Assembly (NCBI GenBank): GCA_947497485.1
Contig: CANMHB010000005.1
Coordinates: 62,001 to 126,000, forward strand
DNA: 64,000 nt
Source: Flavobacteriales bacterium
GTDB taxonomy: Bacteria > Bacteroidota > Bacteroidia > Flavobacteriales_D > Crocinitomicaceae
Direction: 5' to 3'
Part shown: positions 61,527-64,000 of the stretch, piece by piece
Layout: the number at the start of each line of letters is the position of its first letter
Numbering within the stretch: the first letter of the stretch is position 1
Program-made: the position numbers and the translations under genes
The notes under the pieces: generated by a model
Told to the model about the DNA's origin: nothing
What the model saw: the letters and a program-made list of their open reading frames with translations, nothing else
The model's database searches: none

Positions 61527-63995
61527 TTAAAAATTCCATTTCATATTTCGATCATCAAGAATTGCGAATGAAATCTTGTAATGAGCCTTTGGAGTTGAGA
61601 AATTCCCATCGGAAAGAACTCCATAAATCCCAATTCTTAGCCTTCTTCTTGATAATTTGAAGTTTCGCTCCAAGCCTGCCATAATTTCAAAATGCTGATA
61701 ATTGTTTTCCTTTACCCAAAGTGCACCAGCTCCAGCCATTAATCCAATACGTGTTTTTTTCATGAATGGAATTTTATTCAAAATTGCACCATTATCATGA
61801 TGAACGAAATGAGCCTCTAATATCCAATCTAACGAAGGTAATGTTGAATCTAAACCTTGAAATGAATATAAGGGGTTAGAAAACCAAATCGGGTCACTCC
61901 TTCGCTGGTATTTGAAATCAGGATCTCTCACAATTTGAGAGGTTAGGAATTTACCTCCTGCCAAGCGATAATTCGATGTTCCAATGGTTCCAATTTTGAA
62001 CGTTTGCATGAGTTCGAGCTGCATGTATTGGAAATTAACATCGCTTCCAAATAATTTCGGAATACCCGTTTGATAATAAACTGTAAATGTTGGCCATGCA
62101 GAACCTAAAATCACTTTACGATATGGCTCACGCATATATTTCTGCTGTGGAACATAACTCAATGAGAAGTTAGAAACATAAGCCTGATAAGGATTAAACT
62201 CCAGGGGTTCGTTATTGGGTAAAGAGTTATCGAAAAGTGTGACAAAATTATATCCCTTCAAACTTCTTCGCTCAGAAAACTCTGCATCTGCTCCGAAATA
62301 AAGACCGTTAATTATTTCGTATTCAAGACTGATGCGCATTTTTGTAGCCTCAATGAAATTTTCGCGTTTGTAGACCTGTGTAATCGCATCAAATGTTCGA
62401 ATTGCATCAAAATCATGATTAAATGATGCCCTTAAAAAACCCATGTGAAAAGGATCAAACTTGTATTTCCACCAGGTGTCGCCTTTCCAATCATTGTTTA
62501 GGATTCCGTATGAAATTCTCGTATAAGAGTCAAGCGTTCGTTCATCCTTCCACTTTTTGAAAAAATCGAAATTAGGGGTGATGCGTGGTCCCGCAATAAA
62601 CACGGGCTGAACAACAGTTGCGAGTGATCCAATGGTCCATTGGTATCGTTCAGCTCGATTGCGGTGATCCACTCCAAACCAGAGTACTTTTAAAAAAGTT
62701 ACTTTATTGAATACCTTGTCCACTGAATCGAGGTACTCTTTTCGATTCTGGTAATCCTTGATGCTATCTTTGGCTATGATGAATTTTCGTTCTTCATCCG
62801 TTAATGTCGCAGGACGCACATTCGCCCAAAAACTACTGTCTTTTTCGTAGGCTTCTTTCTCGGTAACAGCAAGTTCGGTATTAAAAAATTTATTCGAGAA
62901 ATTCGGTTTAAAATCGTAGTTACTGAAAAGGGCTTGTGTTTCACATTTTGACGTTTCATTTTTATATTTAACACCATAAGTTAAGGTCTGATTTTTCAGA
63001 ACACAAATTGAATCGCCGGGATGTTCAAACTCCTGATTGATCGTGAAATAATCATAAACCAACAAGTTTCCTTTGTTCATAGTTAGCTCTAATTTTTGAA
63101 CCAACCAAAGTGTATCAATTACCCAAATGTAACCCTCCAAAGTTGTTGTGGCAATGTTTCGAGGAATAATTTTAATTTTTGAAATCATTCGGCCATTTTC
63201 CTCGTATTTCTCTAATAAACGATATTTATATGAGAGAATTCCGGGACTGGAAATAGGAGAACTTACAGGCGTTTGATGAAGGTCATCTAAATGAAGTAGA
63301 TTTTCAAAAAAATTGAAATTTGACTTAACAGTAGTCGTGTAATAAAGCGATTGATCCGTTCCACGCAAAGTGTAGGCACTTCGGATTTCTTTAACCTTAT
63401 TACCGGGTGCATAATTTCTTTTCAATTGAACCTCAACCAAATTCATTTTGTCCGTCCAACTTATTTTTTTATCTTTTTTATCGGCATTTTCAAGCGGATC
63501 GGCATCTGTTCGGACTTCCTCGTTTTTTTTCTCTTTTTCCTTGATATCCAATTTTTCAAATGCTTTGATATACACATCGACAGAATGTGGATAATTCCAA
63601 GGATTAATTTGTTCTCGTTTTTTGACAACTTCGAGCATAATTTCGCGACCAGGATTACTTTTTTTAGCTGTAACTTCAACACCTTGCAGTTCTTGAACTT
63701 TCAGTGGAAACAACTGAATATCACGAACAATATCGAGGTTGTTTATACTAACATAAGCTTCTCTATCCTGAAAACCAACGGCACTAAAAACAAGAAAATA
63801 CTCTCCTGGCATAACCGCTAGTTCGTATTTGCCATTCTCATCGGTCACAGTCCGTTGATCGGTGGTATTTTTAACAAAAACCTTCGCAAAAGGAATTGCA
63901 ACATTGCGTTCATCGGAAATTACCCCTCGCACGAATTGTTGCGATAACAAAGTCGTTTGTATGCAAAGGATAAAAAGTATAACTAAAAAACGCAT
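61527..63995 (-). CDS. DUF5686 outer-membrane beta-barrel protein with carboxypeptidase-like regulatory domain
   Basis: An 822-residue exported protein. It has a signal peptide (MRFLVILFILCIQTTLLSQ), then a carboxypeptidase-regulatory-like beta sandwich (about 22-100, FVRGVISDERNVAIPFAKVF, TVTDENGKYELAVMPGEY). A large DUF5686 part follows with alternating aromatic beta strands toward the C-terminus (WYYxF-like patterns, for example WWKYKFDPFHMGFLRASFNH) and a final RNMKWNF ending in Phe, as in outer-membrane barrels. It resembles TonB-dependent transporters in layout but lacks a plug domain. Ligand or partner is unknown. Its start is near the window end and complete. Confidence 0.85.
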   Translation of the reverse strand: MRFLVILFILCIQTTLLSQQFVRGVISDERNVAIPFAKVFVKNTTDQRTVTDENGKYELAVMPGEYFLVFSAVGFQDREAYVSINNLDIVRDIQLFPLKVQELQGVEVTAKKSNPGREIMLEVVKKREQINPWNYPHSVDVYIKAFEKLDIKEKEKKNEEVRTDADPLENADKKDKKISWTDKMNLVEVQLKRNYAPGNKVKEIRSAYTLRGTDQSLYYTTTVKSNFNFFENLLHLDDLHQTPVSSPISSPGILSYKYRLLEKYEENGRMISKIKIIPRNIATTTLEGYIWVIDTLWLVQKLELTMNKGNLLVYDYFTINQEFEHPGDSICVLKNQTLTYGVKYKNETSKCETQALFSNYDFKPNFSNKFFNTELAVTEKEAYEKDSSFWANVRPATLTDEERKFIIAKDSIKDYQNRKEYLDSVDKVFNKVTFLKVLWFGVDHRNRAERYQWTIGSLATVVQPVFIAGPRITPNFDFFKKWKDERTLDSYTRISYGILNNDWKGDTWWKYKFDPFHMGFLRASFNHDFDAIRTFDAITQVYKRENFIEATKMRISLEYEIINGLYFGADAEFSERRSLKGYNFVTLFDNSLPNNEPLEFNPYQAYVSNFSLSYVPQQKYMREPYRKVILGSAWPTFTVYYQTGIPKLFGSDVNFQYMQLELMQTFKIGTIGTSNYRLAGGKFLTSQIVRDPDFKYQRRSDPIWFSNPLYSFQGLDSTLPSLDWILEAHFVHHDNGAILNKIPFMKKTRIGLMAGAGALWVKENNYQHFEIMAGLERNFKLSRRRLRIGIYGVLSDGNFSTPKAHYKISFAILDDRNMKWNF

Positions 63996-64000
63996 CTTTA

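Overview
The window is a gene-dense, AT-rich stretch (roughly one third G+C by eye) of a chromosome from the phylum Bacteroidota, most likely order Flavobacteriales. Supporting signs are: Bacteroidota-type promoter elements (TTG, about 19 bases, then TAnnTTTG); very weak Shine-Dalgarno sequences; the par-DUF5683-dapB-lepB-WbqC gene order; families largely confined to the phylum (DUF5683, DUF5686, DUF6427, DUF4924, GldH-like and GldE-like proteins, SiaC/DUF1987); and a fused alpha/beta E1 oxo-acid dehydrogenase. A Fluviicola/Crocinitomix-like organism would fit, but this is inference. I see no rRNA, tRNA, CRISPR array, insertion sequence, prophage or parS-like palindrome. No stretch longer than 300 bases lacks a gene; the longest is 254 bases, at 48892-49145.

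Layout. 1-4.8 kb: C-terminal part of a TamB-like protein, biotin carboxylase and sucC with a terminator. 4.8-9.1 kb: an exported protein, cutC and the E1 fusion. 9.2-16.9 kb: two very large divergent genes of unknown function. One encodes a DHH-like phosphoesterase domain followed by a six-helix membrane region. The other encodes a HEPN-type RNxxxH motif and a C-terminal discoidin (F5/8 C) domain. This pair is the best candidate for an undescribed system. 17-18.3 kb: rplS, a GldH-like lipoprotein and an FHA protein. 18.5-24 kb: parA, parB, DUF5683, dapB, lepB and a WbqC-like gene. 24-29.7 kb: an exported propeller, acyl-CoA dehydrogenase, anmK, amino-acid dehydrogenase and nhaA. 29.8-33 kb: exbB, exbD, a TonB-like gene and folC. 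33-38.5 kb: pyrR, pyrB, a STAS protein, rnz, a cysteine-less dihydrolipoamide-dehydrogenase-like protein and small genes. 38.6-47 kb: a long + strand run of lpxK, punA, gatB, two TlpA-like thioredoxins, lpxH, tsaE, ald and an orphan nuclease domain. 47-48.9 kb: a minus-strand operon siaC, small gene, Skp-like, DUF4924. 49-54.8 kb: RRM protein, cca, a pRiA4b-like protein, methyltransferase, TraB, FKBP and sucD. 55-60.3 kb: a minus-strand operon DUF6427, purQ, purD, GldE-like, propeller. 60.4-64 kb: a DksA-like gene, lspA and a DUF5686 outer-membrane protein.

How the genes fit together. Most genes are housekeeping. They cover central carbon metabolism (sucC, sucD, E1), envelope biogenesis (TamB, LpxK, LpxH, LepB, LspA, Skp-like, DUF5686, AnmK), TonB-type energy transduction, nucleotide metabolism (PyrR, PyrB, PurQ, PurD, PunA) and translation or tRNA maturation (GatB, CCA enzyme, TsaE, RNase Z, L19). 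Genes are packed with 1-17 base overlaps, which points to translational coupling. Functions are assigned by reading protein motifs only; no database search was possible.
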